Below, in pieces: positions 16,957 to 25,099 of a stretch of 64,000 nt of DNA (its first letter is position 1; each line of letters begins with the position of its first letter). Both the position numbers and the translations under genes were made by a program. Source of the DNA: Limosilactobacillus pulli (GTDB lineage: Bacteria; Bacillota; Bacilli; Lactobacillales; Lactobacillaceae); the NCBI RefSeq assembly GCF_947381555.1, contig NZ_CANCWQ010000001.1, positions 86,330 to 150,329 of the forward strand, in the 5' to 3' direction. A model generated the notes under the pieces. The model saw only the letters and a list, made by a program, of their open reading frames with translations, made no database searches and was not told the DNA's origin.

Positions 16957-17925
16957 ATGACCTATAAACATCTTACCACACGTGAACTAACCCTCATAGC
17001 TGATTTTTGGAACCAAGGGACGAAGGCTTATCAAGCCGCTAAACTCCTCAAGCGAAGCCAGGAAACTGTTTACCGTGTTTATCGCTTTCTCGATAGCGGT
17101 AAGACAATTGAGCAGTACTTACAAGCCTACCAACGTAATAAACGACGCTGTGGACGCAGAAAAGCTCAACTTTCTAAAGCCGAGATTAGTTACATCAACG
17201 AACAAAGTAAGGCTGGTTGGACGCCTGACACGATTATCGGTCGTGCAGAACAGACTATTAGTTGTAGTATGCGGACGCTTTACCGGATGTTTGCTCGGGG
17301 ACAATATAATTTCAGTGTTCAACAGTTACCGATGAAAGGCAAACGACACCCGAATGGTTATATTGAACATCGTGGTAAGGCTGGGCGTCTCGGTCGCAGT
17401 ATTTACCAACGATATCGTGATTTTCCTCATTACCAGCACGAGTTTGGTCACTTTGAAGCTGATACTGTACAAGGGAAAGCTCATCATGGCGCGGTAATGA
17501 CCCTCGTAGAACGGCAGTCTAAAGTTATGATTATCCTTAACGTTCACAATAAAACTGATGAAGCTGTTAATTATCACTTAGATAAGTGGCTTTCTAAAAT
17601 GCCGCGTCATTTGGTTAAATCAATTACCTTTGATAATGGAAAAGAGTTTGCTGGTTGGCGTGATATCGCCAATAAGCATGATATCCACACCTACTTTGCG
17701 GAGGTTGGTGCACCAAATCAACGAGGCTTGAATGAGAATAATAATGGTATTCTACGCCGTGACGGTCTCAGTAAACAATTAGACTTTCGCCATTTACCTG
17801 ATGCATTAGTTACTCAGTTAATGCATCGCAGAAATAACATCCCACGAAAGTCACTTAATTACCGCACACCACTCGAAGTATTTTTAAGTTGTGTCACAGA
17901 TGAACAACTCTCAACCTTTTTCTAA
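16957..17925 (+). CDS. IS30 family transposase
   Basis: A 322-residue transposase. An N-terminal helix-turn-helix (about 5-45, YKHLTTRELTLIADF and LLKRSQETVYRVYRF) precedes a catalytic RNase-H-like domain. The DDE triad is visible as Asp169 (HFEADTVQG), Asp226 (TFDNGKEF) and Glu260 (GLNENNNG), with the IS30-typical spacing of 57 and 33 residues. AAAGGAAC lies upstream of the ATG. The close match to the MTYKHLTTREL-type transposases of lactobacilli suggests spread within this family. It moves the element by making a circular intermediate with joined ends. Confidence 0.97.
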   Translation: MTYKHLTTRELTLIADFWNQGTKAYQAAKLLKRSQETVYRVYRFLDSGKTIEQYLQAYQRNKRRCGRRKAQLSKAEISYINEQSKAGWTPDTIIGRAEQTISCSMRTLYRMFARGQYNFSVQQLPMKGKRHPNGYIEHRGKAGRLGRSIYQRYRDFPHYQHEFGHFEADTVQGKAHHGAVMTLVERQSKVMIILNVHNKTDEAVNYHLDKWLSKMPRHLVKSITFDNGKEFAGWRDIANKHDIHTYFAEVGAPNQRGLNENNNGILRRDGLSKQLDFRHLPDALVTQLMHRRNNIPRKSLNYRTPLEVFLSCVTDEQLSTFF

Positions 17926-17937
17926 TTTAAATTGACA
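17917..17937 (-). repeat. IS30 right inverted repeat
   Basis: The complement matches the left end at 18 of 21 positions; it overlaps the last codons of the transposase gene. Confidence 0.7.
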
Positions 17938-17948
17938 TTTCGGGCATA

Positions 17949-17987
17949 ATAAAAAACCTCGCTTCACTTGGAAACGAGGTTTTTTAT
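17949..17987. terminator. terminator of the two-component operon
   Basis: AAAAACCTCG and CGAGGTTTTT arms with a 13-base loop, A/T runs on both sides, 13 bases beyond the histidine kinase stop. Confidence 0.85.
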
Positions 17988-17999
17988 ATTCATCAAAGA

Positions 18000-19484
18000 C
18001 TATTTATCTTTTTCCATTGGCTTTTCTTTAACGATTGGCAAGGTGATTCTAAATAACGAACCTGATCCAACCGTACTTTCAACGGTAATGTGGCCATGAT
18101 AGCCTTCAACCAGACGCTTGGCAATTGCCAGTCCCAGTCCATTGCCACCCTTTTTACGACTACGGGCCTTATCAACGCGATAGAAACGATCAAAAACGTG
18201 CAACTGGTCTTCTTGCGGAATTCCCTCACCGAAGTCTTGAACGCCGATTTCAACCGCATTTAAGTTGCGTGACAATGACAGGTGAACTTCTTTACGATCC
18301 TTGGAGTACTTTACTGCATTATCAAATAAAATAATCAGAATCTGTTCAAGATGGTCACGATAAATGTGTACCGGCACGTCTTGATGCAGATCGTCATCAA
18401 AACGAAAAACATAGTCTGGATACAGCATCTTAAAGTTGTTATAGACTTGCTCAACCACGTCTTTAACCTGCGTGACGGCATCATGGAACTTGACGTCAAC
18501 CTGCTCGGCACGCGTCAAATCAAGCATTTCTTTGATCAGACTATTCATTCGATTTGTCTCTTTTAAGGCCGCAGCAATCGATTCATCCAAGACCTGTGGA
18601 TCATCCTTGCCCCAGCGCTGCAGCATCTCCATATGGCCTTGAATAATGGCAACCGGCGTTCTTAATTCATGCGAGACGTCACTGACGAATTGTGTCTGTT
18701 GATCAATGTAGCGCTGTGTTTGATCAAGCATCTGATTAAACATTCTCGACAGCTCGCCAAGCTCATCGTTCAATTCTGTAACGTCTTCTGGCACGCGTGC
18801 ATCACTGGTTGGATCATCTCTTACTACCGTCAGGGTATCATGAATATCATCCAACGGTTGCAGCCAGTAATAAGACAGGAAGTATCCCAGCAAACCACTG
18901 GCAATAACGACCAGACAAAGGGCCAGAATCGAGATCAGAATCAAGCGCTTAAAGACCTGGTAGTACTGCTTGAGATCATTTTCAACCTGAACGTAGCCAA
19001 TTACTGTACCATCATGCGATAGAACTGGTTCGCGGCCAACCAAGATTCGATGACCGTTCCCTTTGATCATGGCCGTCTTGGTATGATGGGACGTTTTCAG
19101 CGACAAATTAGCCTTACCGGTTTGAAAGATCTTTTTACCCTTGGCGTTCATCACGGTAATCGTAACTCGTGAATTGCTTAAGCCTTGAACCAAAGGCTGA
19201 CGATAAAACTCAGTCGTGCTGTTGAGGCTGGCCTCGTGTTCAAAAATCGACCGAACCCCACTCTTGGTTAAAGAGCTTTCGCCAGCATTTCCCAGCTGAC
19301 GCACCACGACGGACATATTATGATTAACCTCGCTGCGTTCTTGCTGTAGCAGGTTTTGCGTAAAGGCACTGAACAGAGAGATCACTACGATCATTGAAAT
19401 GATTAAAGACCCAACCGCCGTACCAATGGCCCACTTTACCTTGAGCGAAACGAAGCGAGATGATTTTGATTTCTTTTCGCTCAT
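18000..19484 (-). CDS. sensor histidine kinase (CovS/ArlS-like)
   Basis: A 494-residue membrane sensor kinase. The first membrane helix spans about 19-42, an extracellular sensing domain about 43-178, and the second helix about 180-208. A HAMP linker (about 205-258) leads to the HisKA domain with His272 in VSDVSHELRTP. The ATPase domain has an N box FDNAVKYSKD, a G1 box DFGEGIP and a G2 box GNGLGLAIAK. It should autophosphorylate in response to an envelope signal and pass the phosphate to the regulator encoded 20 bases upstream. The pair resembles CovRS/CsrRS and ArlRS. The signal is unknown. Confidence 0.93.
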   Translation of the reverse strand: MSEKKSKSSRFVSLKVKWAIGTAVGSLIISMIVVISLFSAFTQNLLQQERSEVNHNMSVVVRQLGNAGESSLTKSGVRSIFEHEASLNSTTEFYRQPLVQGLSNSRVTITVMNAKGKKIFQTGKANLSLKTSHHTKTAMIKGNGHRILVGREPVLSHDGTVIGYVQVENDLKQYYQVFKRLILISILALCLVVIASGLLGYFLSYYWLQPLDDIHDTLTVVRDDPTSDARVPEDVTELNDELGELSRMFNQMLDQTQRYIDQQTQFVSDVSHELRTPVAIIQGHMEMLQRWGKDDPQVLDESIAAALKETNRMNSLIKEMLDLTRAEQVDVKFHDAVTQVKDVVEQVYNNFKMLYPDYVFRFDDDLHQDVPVHIYRDHLEQILIILFDNAVKYSKDRKEVHLSLSRNLNAVEIGVQDFGEGIPQEDQLHVFDRFYRVDKARSRKKGGNGLGLAIAKRLVEGYHGHITVESTVGSGSLFRITLPIVKEKPMEKDK

Positions 19485-19504
19485 AAAGAACCTTCTTTAA
19501 TCGA

Positions 19505-20191
19505 TTAGGAACGAATTACGTAGCCAGTACCCCGAACGGTTTGAATGTAGCTCTTTTCGCCAGGGCGATCGATCTTGTTCCGCAGATAACGGATGTAGAC
19601 ATCGACAACGTTGGTTTCAACCTTGGAGTCATAGCCCCAGACCTTGCTGAGTAGCTCTTTACGTGACATGACCACGTTAATGTTTTCCATCAAGATCAAA
19701 AGCAGCTCGTATTCACGTTTGGTCAGGTTAATGATCTCATCGCCACGACGTACAACTCGGTTTTCCTTTTCAATCGTCAGGTCCTTATACGTAACCGTAG
19801 TCTGGTGACTCTTGGCATTGCCGCCTTCAATGTTGATCCGCCGCAGCAGTGCCCGTACGCGCGCCAGCAACTCTTCGATGGCAAATGGCTTGACGATGTA
19901 GTCATCAGCACCATAATCAAGTCCTGAGACACGATCCATCACAGAATCACGTGCCGTCATGATGATAATTGGCGTATCCTTAACTTCACGAATGCGACGA
20001 GCAACCTCGATCCCGTTTAATTCCGGCAGCATCAGGTCAAGTAAAATAACGTCAAAGTCTTGGTTTAAAGCGGCATCCAAGCCAGCACGACCATCAAGCT
20101 CGACATCGGTTTCGTATCCTTCGTGCTTTAATTCCAGCTCGACAAACCGTGCCAGGTTTTCTTCATCTTCAATAATTAAAATCCGACTCAT
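19505..20191 (-). CDS. OmpR family response regulator (CovR/ArlR-like)
   Basis: A 228-residue regulator. The receiver domain (1-about 120) has the acidic pocket IIEDEEN, the phosphorylated Asp52 in DVILLDLMLPELNG, and Thr and Lys in TARDS and VKPF. The C-terminal OmpR/PhoB winged helix (about 135-228) ends in SYIQTVRGTGYVIRS. The N-terminal sequence NLARFVELELKHEGYE is close to CovR and ArlR, regulators of surface and virulence functions in streptococci and staphylococci. GAGGAG before ATG 20191 sets the start; the 14 codons upstream are not likely translated. It is the promoter-proximal gene of the two-component operon. Confidence 0.95.
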   Translation of the reverse strand: MSRILIIEDEENLARFVELELKHEGYETDVELDGRAGLDAALNQDFDVILLDLMLPELNGIEVARRIREVKDTPIIIMTARDSVMDRVSGLDYGADDYIVKPFAIEELLARVRALLRRINIEGGNAKSHQTTVTYKDLTIEKENRVVRRGDEIINLTKREYELLLILMENINVVMSRKELLSKVWGYDSKVETNVVDVYIRYLRNKIDRPGEKSYIQTVRGTGYVIRS

Positions 20192-20233
20192 ATTAAAACG
20201 CTCCTCGTTTGAATTGGTGGGTCTTACTCCCAC

Positions 20234-20262
20234 ATAATAACCACACCAATTTTATCACACAA
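20234..20262 (-). promoter_or_regulatory. two-component operon promoter
   Basis: TTGTGT (20257-20262), a 17-base spacer and TATTAT (20234-20239) on the minus strand, 42 bases before the response regulator start. Confidence 0.7.
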
Positions 20263-20341
20263 AATTAATCTGCCCTACCTTTGCGATTAATAAAACTGCT
20301 TTTAAATTAAAAATTTTTTCAATTTTTAGCAGTTATGACAT

Positions 20342-20384
20342 AAAAAAAGACCTTCCCAGGTCCGGCGCCTCGAGAAAGGTCTTT
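20342..20384 (-). terminator. rpmF terminator
   Basis: AAAGACCTT and AAGGTCTTT arms with a 21-base loop and a minus-strand T-run, 20 bases after the rpmF stop. Confidence 0.8.
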
Positions 20385-20404
20385 AATCGATAAAATCGAC
20401 GTGA

Positions 20405-20581
20405 TTAGTTGTTTTCAACAGCTTGCTTGCCGTTGTAGTAACCACAGCTTGGGCAAACCATGTGTGACTTGCGCAGTTCACCACAGTTTGGACATGGAGC
20501 CAAGCCAGGCACAGTCAGCTTGATGTGACCACGACGATTGCGCTTACGCGTCTTGGATGTCTTCCGTGCTGGTACAGCCAT
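20405..20581 (-). CDS. rpmF: 50S ribosomal protein L32
   Basis: A 58-residue basic protein with the L32 start AVPARKTSKTRKRNRRGH. It has a four-cysteine zinc ribbon, CPNCGEL and CPSCGYY, so this is the zinc-binding (C+) form and not a zinc-independent paralogue. AAGGAGGTG precedes the ATG at 20581. The upstream DUF177 gene is its usual partner. Confidence 0.98.
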   Translation of the reverse strand: MAVPARKTSKTRKRNRRGHIKLTVPGLAPCPNCGELRKSHMVCPSCGYYNGKQAVENN

Positions 20582-20632
20582 GTGTGACACCTCCTTCAAA
20601 TAATCTATCCACTAGTGGTTTTTAACCGTTCG

Positions 20633-21187
20633 CTAATTTTGGTTATCCTGATCAGGAAATAAATTTTTGAGCTTAGCGAAACGTGGATCAACATGTTCCT
20701 TATCCGGTACCTGATTAGCATCATCTTCGGCAACAACTTCCCATCCCTTGCCATTTGGCATCTGAGAGCTGTTTTTTTCATCTTCGGACAATACCTGCAT
20801 TGGAACCTGCTCAATGATATTTTCCGCTAAAACATTGTCAAAATCAATCGTATCATGCGGGTCTGACAAGACAAAGACCAATTCATCGTCTTCATAGCGG
20901 CCAACATGTGATTCATCATTGACATAGGTTTCAGCAAAAGCAAAATCCAATGGCAACTCGACCGGTTTCAGCGAACGGCTGGATGGTACGGTCAGCGTCG
21001 TTTTAACGCTAACGCTTAAAGTAGCATCACCCTGATCATAGACCACATAGCCATCAACCTCAACGGGCTGGCAACTAATGACCTGATTAGGGAACCGTTC
21101 TGTCAGTGATGCGTTTAGATCAAAAGTACTTTGAATACGCAGCGGTTCATCATGATAGCGATGAAGTTCAGCCAACGTCCATTTCAC
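20633..21187 (-). CDS. yceD: DUF177 / YceD family protein
   Basis: A 184-residue acidic protein of the DUF177 (YceD) family, nearly always encoded just before rpmF as here (51-base gap). In plants and E. coli the family is linked to 23S rRNA accumulation, so a role in 50S assembly is likely. The core has the pattern CQPVEVDGYVVYDQGDATLSVSVK, followed by the acidic segment near residue 120 (DPHDTIDFDNVLAENIIEQVP). The start codon is GTG with AGGAGG eight bases before it. In many homologues a CxxC pair lies mid-protein; here only single cysteines are seen. Confidence 0.9.
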   Translation of the reverse strand: MKWTLAELHRYHDEPLRIQSTFDLNASLTERFPNQVISCQPVEVDGYVVYDQGDATLSVSVKTTLTVPSSRSLKPVELPLDFAFAETYVNDESHVGRYEDDELVFVLSDPHDTIDFDNVLAENIIEQVPMQVLSEDEKNSSQMPNGKGWEVVAEDDANQVPDKEHVDPRFAKLKNLFPDQDNQN

Positions 21188-21248
21188 GGTACTAACCTCC
21201 TAATGCAACAAGCGTTATTATACTAGTCCCAAGTTTGCTTGTCAATGT

Positions 21249-22394
21249 TTATTCCTTGACACCCTTAACAATCACCGGGGCATGCTTGAGATCCTGCTCA
21301 ACCGGCGTAAAGGTCTGATACAGCTTGCCAGCGCGATAGTCCAGATTAAGCAATCCATCACGCAGGTCTTGATCGATCTTGGTCAAAAGTGGCAACGCGA
21401 CCGTTTTTTTGATGGTATGCAGATATTTGCGACCGCGTTTATTAAAGCCCAAAACGTGCAGATACGGCTGGCTGAGATGCTCATTGAGTTGAGAATCGGT
21501 AATCTGCAAAACCGTATACAGATAGACTCTTAGCAGATGGGCATAGGTATAGCGCTTGGTCTTGACCGACTTCATAAAGCCTGCAAAGGTCAGATTGCGC
21601 TGTGCAGCGTCTTTCATGCGATACTCCAAACCTTCTGCCATTTGATAGATCTGGGCAAGCTGGGCAACCGGAGTCTGAATCAATTGATTGCGCAGCATTG
21701 GATACAAAGCGTTCCAATCCGGTACCTGCTGAATCTGCTGCAGATATCGCGCGGTTGCCGCAGGGACAGCTTGACTAAAATCGTCTTGTTCCAAAACGGC
21801 TTGCCGAACTGCACTGGCACTGGCAATCTTACCATTGATTTGCTCATCATGATACTGACTGCCACGTCGCTTGATCGGGTGCAGTCTTAATGGCAGATTC
21901 TCTTTGATTTGAGCCTTGTGATAGCCAAACGCCAAAATATCATTGGGATCGATCAATGATACGCCAGTCTGCTTTTGAAGCTGTTCATTAAACTGAGTGG
22001 CATAAGTCGCATTAAACCGACTAAAGCTGCTGGCTGAAAAATCTTGCTCTGCTGCTACCAGCTGGCTAAAATCCCATTCTGGATGCTCAGCACCAAAAAC
22101 CACGTCATCGACTCCTAAAGATGCCAACAGTTCCAAAGCCCCGGCCGCAAATCGGTGTGCCGGCTGCACAGCCATAAAGATTGGCAATTCAACGACCAGA
22201 TCCACGCCGTTTTCAAGTGCTGCCTGCGTTCGCTGCCATTTATCAAGCAGCGTTGGCTCGCCGCGCTGCGTAAAATTACCGCTCATTACAGCAACAACTG
22301 CATCGGCAGCAGTCAGTCTTTTAGCCTGCTCCAGGTGATATCGATGACCATTATGAAACGGATTATATTCAGTTACCAGCCCCACGGCCCGCAT
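21249..22394 (-). CDS. tmcAL: tRNA(Met) cytidine acetate ligase TmcAL
   Basis: A 381-residue nucleotidyltransferase-like enzyme. The N-terminal motif GLVTEYNPFHNGHRYHLEQA binds ATP, and SGNFTQRGEPTLLDKW follows. The Bacillus homologue makes N4-acetylcytidine at the wobble position of elongator tRNA-Met, by activating acetate with ATP. Its stop overlaps the start of nothing downstream: it is the last gene of the operon that begins with yqeG. Its ATG is joined to the stop of the methyltransferase gene (1-base overlap), so translation is coupled. Confidence 0.93.
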   Translation of the reverse strand: MRAVGLVTEYNPFHNGHRYHLEQAKRLTAADAVVAVMSGNFTQRGEPTLLDKWQRTQAALENGVDLVVELPIFMAVQPAHRFAAGALELLASLGVDDVVFGAEHPEWDFSQLVAAEQDFSASSFSRFNATYATQFNEQLQKQTGVSLIDPNDILAFGYHKAQIKENLPLRLHPIKRRGSQYHDEQINGKIASASAVRQAVLEQDDFSQAVPAATARYLQQIQQVPDWNALYPMLRNQLIQTPVAQLAQIYQMAEGLEYRMKDAAQRNLTFAGFMKSVKTKRYTYAHLLRVYLYTVLQITDSQLNEHLSQPYLHVLGFNKRGRKYLHTIKKTVALPLLTKIDQDLRDGLLNLDYRAGKLYQTFTPVEQDLKHAPVIVKGVKE

Positions 22395-23143
22395 TATTTC
22401 ACCTGCTTTCGACAGATAAAGAACCAGCGTGTCGTCTGATCGTTAATTTCTCTATGGCCAAAATCAGCCTTAACCATGACTTGATCAAACCCAGCTTGTG
22501 CCAGTGCAGTTTGCCAGTCTTTTAACTCATAGGCCCGCTCAAAATGCGTTTCGTGCAGGCGCTGATAGCTGCCCGCTGTCATTTGATAAAAGAAGGTTAA
22601 TTCATGAATTACACCATGCAAGACGTCATCATCGGCATAGCTGTGCCATAAAAAGGCCCGCTGTTCATCTGGATCCTCATAGTTGTACATATAGCCTGGG
22701 TAGATTTCATCGGTTTGATAAGGCGTGATCACGTCAAACAAGAGCACGCCATCATCTTTTAGGTGCGCAGCCATCTGTTCAAGCGTAGCCCTCACATCAT
22801 TAAAATCATCCAGATAGCAAAGCGAGTCGGCAAAGCAGGTGATTGCATCATATTGATCCAGGCCGCTAAGATCTCGCATGTCGCCTTGCACTAGTGTCAA
22901 TGGCATTTGTGATTCCTGTGCATGCTTTAAGGCCAGGCTCAGCATCTCTTCTGAATAGTCCAGATCGATAACGTCATAGCCATCTTCAGCCAGCAAAACG
23001 CCCAGTCGTCCTGCCCCGCCGGCAACGTCTAAGATCGTCTTGGCGTAATTGGGCAACTGAGAGTTGACAAATTCACGCCATTGCTGATACATATCGCTTT
23101 CAAATAGCTCATCATACAGCTGGGCAAACGTCCCGTAGATCAT
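22394..23143 (-). CDS. class I SAM-dependent methyltransferase (YqeM-like)
   Basis: A 249-residue Rossmann-fold methyltransferase. Motif I is ILDVAGGAGRLGVLLAEDG (about 38-56), followed by the acidic post-I residues DLDYSEEM and LVQGDMRDL. Target and product are not established; homologues (YqeM) sit in the same place between rsfS and the TmcAL gene across Firmicutes, which suggests a substrate in translation or RNA metabolism. It starts 2 bases after the rsfS stop. Confidence 0.88.
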   Translation of the reverse strand: MIYGTFAQLYDELFESDMYQQWREFVNSQLPNYAKTILDVAGGAGRLGVLLAEDGYDVIDLDYSEEMLSLALKHAQESQMPLTLVQGDMRDLSGLDQYDAITCFADSLCYLDDFNDVRATLEQMAAHLKDDGVLLFDVITPYQTDEIYPGYMYNYEDPDEQRAFLWHSYADDDVLHGVIHELTFFYQMTAGSYQRLHETHFERAYELKDWQTALAQAGFDQVMVKADFGHREINDQTTRWFFICRKQVK

Positions 23144-23145
23144 CT

Positions 23146-23502
23146 CTACTCCTTAACCCATTCGCTGAGATCAACCAATGGTGCATCGGACCAAAGTTTT
23201 TCCAGATTGTAGTAGTGGCGAGTTTCCTCACGAAAGACATGAACAACCACATCGCCCAGGTCAATCAGAACCCATTGTGCCTCCTGCTTGCCTTCGACAC
23301 TCTTGATATCAACGCCGTTTTCATGAGCGGCTTCAATGATGGCATTGGCAATGGCTTGGACCTGACGATTAGAGCCACCTGTCATGATGACGAAATAATC
23401 AGCCATTGGCGTGATCGAATCAACCTTTAATGCCGTAATATCTTCGGCACGGCGACCATCAGCCGCCTGTACGGCCATCTTCAATAATTCTTTGCTGTCC
23501 AT
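23146..23502 (-). CDS. rsfS: ribosome silencing factor RsfS
   Basis: A 118-residue RsfS/Iojap protein. The family pattern ADYFVIMTGGSNRQVQAIA and the following EGKQEAQWVLIDLGDVVVHVF are clear. It binds L14 on the 50S subunit and blocks subunit joining when nutrients are short. It overlaps the yqeK stop by one base in the ribosome-assembly operon. Confidence 0.96.
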   Translation of the reverse strand: MDSKELLKMAVQAADGRRAEDITALKVDSITPMADYFVIMTGGSNRQVQAIANAIIEAAHENGVDIKSVEGKQEAQWVLIDLGDVVVHVFREETRHYYNLEKLWSDAPLVDLSEWVKE

Positions 23503-24116
23503 TAATCAATTTCCTTTCCATATCGTGGCACCCATGCATTAAAGGTTGCCAAAGTCTGTGGGTGAATCGGTGCATTGCTTTCAATCAGGTAAAGCAGCGT
23601 GTGCTTGGTCTGGTAGGCAACGCCAGCTCCCAGATCCTTTTTGGTCAGTTTGCGGGCTTTTTTGACGGCCGGAAAATCACGACCCGGCTCGATATAATCA
23701 GCCATGTAGATGATTTGAGCCAACTTGGTCATGTAGGCTGCTCCCGTTGTATGGAAGCGAATTGCGTCTAAGATATCCTCATCATGCACGCCCAGCTCAT
23801 CTTTAACCATTTCGGCACCAACGAAGCCATGCCAGATTGCATTGCCATAGTTTAAGAGATCCGGATCCAGCTTTTTTTTCTTAATAACTTTGATAAAATC
23901 CTCATCCGGACGCTGCTTGGCATAATCGTGGCATAAACCGGCAATGCTGGCGGCCTCAATATCAACGCCATATTGGCTGGCCAGTTCAACCGCTGTTTTT
24001 TCAACGCGCAGTACATGCTCGAAACGTTTGTCGCGCAAAGCTGCTCGTAAGTGCTCAACAAGCTCTTGGCGCGTCATCGGAATCAAATGCTCTTGATAGA
24101 TCAATTCATCACTCAT
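23502..24116 (-). CDS. yqeK: HD domain protein YqeK (symmetrical Ap4A hydrolase)
   Basis: A 204-residue HD-superfamily enzyme. Motifs are HVLRVEKTAVELA, the HD pair in GLCHDYAKQRP, and IRFHTTGA further on. Members cleave diadenosine tetraphosphate into two ADP. The ATG at 24116 lies within the 3' end of nadD (8-base overlap), with AGGAG 13 bases upstream inside nadD; the reading frame's earlier start has no site. The order nadD-yqeK-rsfS is conserved in Firmicutes and couples NAD synthesis with ribosome control genes. Confidence 0.93.
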   Translation of the reverse strand: MSDELIYQEHLIPMTRQELVEHLRAALRDKRFEHVLRVEKTAVELASQYGVDIEAASIAGLCHDYAKQRPDEDFIKVIKKKKLDPDLLNYGNAIWHGFVGAEMVKDELGVHDEDILDAIRFHTTGAAYMTKLAQIIYMADYIEPGRDFPAVKKARKLTKKDLGAGVAYQTKHTLLYLIESNAPIHPQTLATFNAWVPRYGKEID

Positions 24117-24744
24117 GATATAGCTGATGCTCCTTAATATATTCGGCAACCTTGTCGGGAACCATATAGCGAATCGAACGACCAGTTTTGATGCGGTTGC
24201 GGATATCGGTAGAACTGAAGTCGACTCCTGGCACGTCGACCCAGATCACCGGATACTGTGAGTCATTTTGAGCGCCCGGTCGCCGGACACCCACAAAGTT
24301 GACCAATTTAACCAATTTATCGATCTCATGCCATTTTGGCAAATAGTCGACCATGTCACCGCCAATGATAAAGCAATAGTCGGTGTCAGGATGCTTGGCC
24401 TTTAGATATTTCATCGTATCGTAGGTATAGCTGATGCCGCCCCGTTCAATCTCAGCCATCTCAATGCCAAACAATGGATTGTCTTCAATTGCCAATTGCA
24501 GCATATTAACGCGATCTTCGGCATCAATCGCCTCTTTATGGTCAACGTGTGGCGGAATCATATCGGGCATAAAGAGGACCTTGTTGAGCAAAAGCGTTTT
24601 ACCAACCTGGTCAGCGGCCAATAGATGGGCGTTGTGAACAGGATTAAACGTTCCTCCATATAGGCCGACGCGTTTGCGATGTTGAAAACTGGTACGCTGA
24701 ACCTGTGGCTTGGGGATCGCTATCGTTGCTTTAGCCTGCTGCAC
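24109..24744 (-). CDS. nadD: nicotinate-nucleotide adenylyltransferase
   Basis: A 211-residue enzyme that converts nicotinate mononucleotide and ATP to deamido-NAD. The nucleotide-binding motif GLYGGTFNPVHNAHL (about 27-41) and the C-terminal SSTDIRNRIKTGRSIRYMVP are diagnostic. An N-terminal stretch of about 25 residues precedes the fold, longer than usual; a start at the GTG at 24744 is supported by GAGGTG nine bases upstream. Part of the yqeG-yqeH-yhbY-nadD-yqeK-rsfS operon. Confidence 0.95.
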   Translation of the reverse strand: MQQAKATIAIPKPQVQRTSFQHRKRVGLYGGTFNPVHNAHLLAADQVGKTLLLNKVLFMPDMIPPHVDHKEAIDAEDRVNMLQLAIEDNPLFGIEMAEIERGGISYTYDTMKYLKAKHPDTDYCFIIGGDMVDYLPKWHEIDKLVKLVNFVGVRRPGAQNDSQYPVIWVDVPGVDFSSTDIRNRIKTGRSIRYMVPDKVAEYIKEHQLYHE

Positions 24745-24760
24745 GAATCACACCTCGATT

Positions 24761-25072
24761 CTAGATGCGTTCAACGCGTTGTGAAAGCTCACGCAGCTTG
24801 GGGTTTTTTGAGACCTTAAACAGGACCAGTACTCGGCCGATTTCTTGAACGACTTGAATATCACTGTTGGCCTCGATAAATTCTTTGACCTCACCAGTCG
24901 TCTCATCGGCATTTTGCAAGATGCTGACCTTGATGAGCTCACGCTTGTCTAGCGCACCATCCAATTGAGCCAGCCAGGCATCAGTCAGACCATTTTTACC
25001 AACTGCAAACAGTGGCTGCAGATGGTTGGCCTGTGCACGCAAAAAACGCTTCTGCTTTCCGCGGAGATTCAT
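24761..25072 (-). CDS. yhbY: YhbY family ribosome-assembly RNA-binding protein
   Basis: A 103-residue CRM-domain protein. The start LRGKQKRFLRAQANHL and the loop VGKNGLTDAWLAQLDGAL are typical, with the GxxG-type RNA-binding loop. It associates with pre-50S particles. It lies between yqeH and nadD, as in most Firmicutes. Confidence 0.95.
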   Translation of the reverse strand: MNLRGKQKRFLRAQANHLQPLFAVGKNGLTDAWLAQLDGALDKRELIKVSILQNADETTGEVKEFIEANSDIQVVQEIGRVLVLFKVSKNPKLRELSQRVERI

Positions 25073-25099
25073 AAATTATTTTCCTTTCTGTGATAAAAA

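Larger units (their letters stand above)
16875..17937 (+). mobile_element. IS30 family insertion sequence, complete
   Basis: The element is about 1063 bases with one transposase gene and imperfect terminal inverted repeats. Eighteen of 21 positions match between 16875-16895 and the complement of 17917-17937. A TT dinucleotide lies outside each end and may be the short target duplication typical of IS30, but it is too short to be proof. Both ends and the transposase are intact, so the copy could be active. It lies in the space between the MATE gene and the convergent histidine kinase gene and interrupts neither. Codon choice and AT content differ visibly from the neighbours. Confidence 0.88.

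Noticed and set aside
16875..17937. Composite transposon or genomic island around the IS30 copy
   Set aside because: Only one IS copy is present and both flanks are ordinary core genes with normal neighbours.
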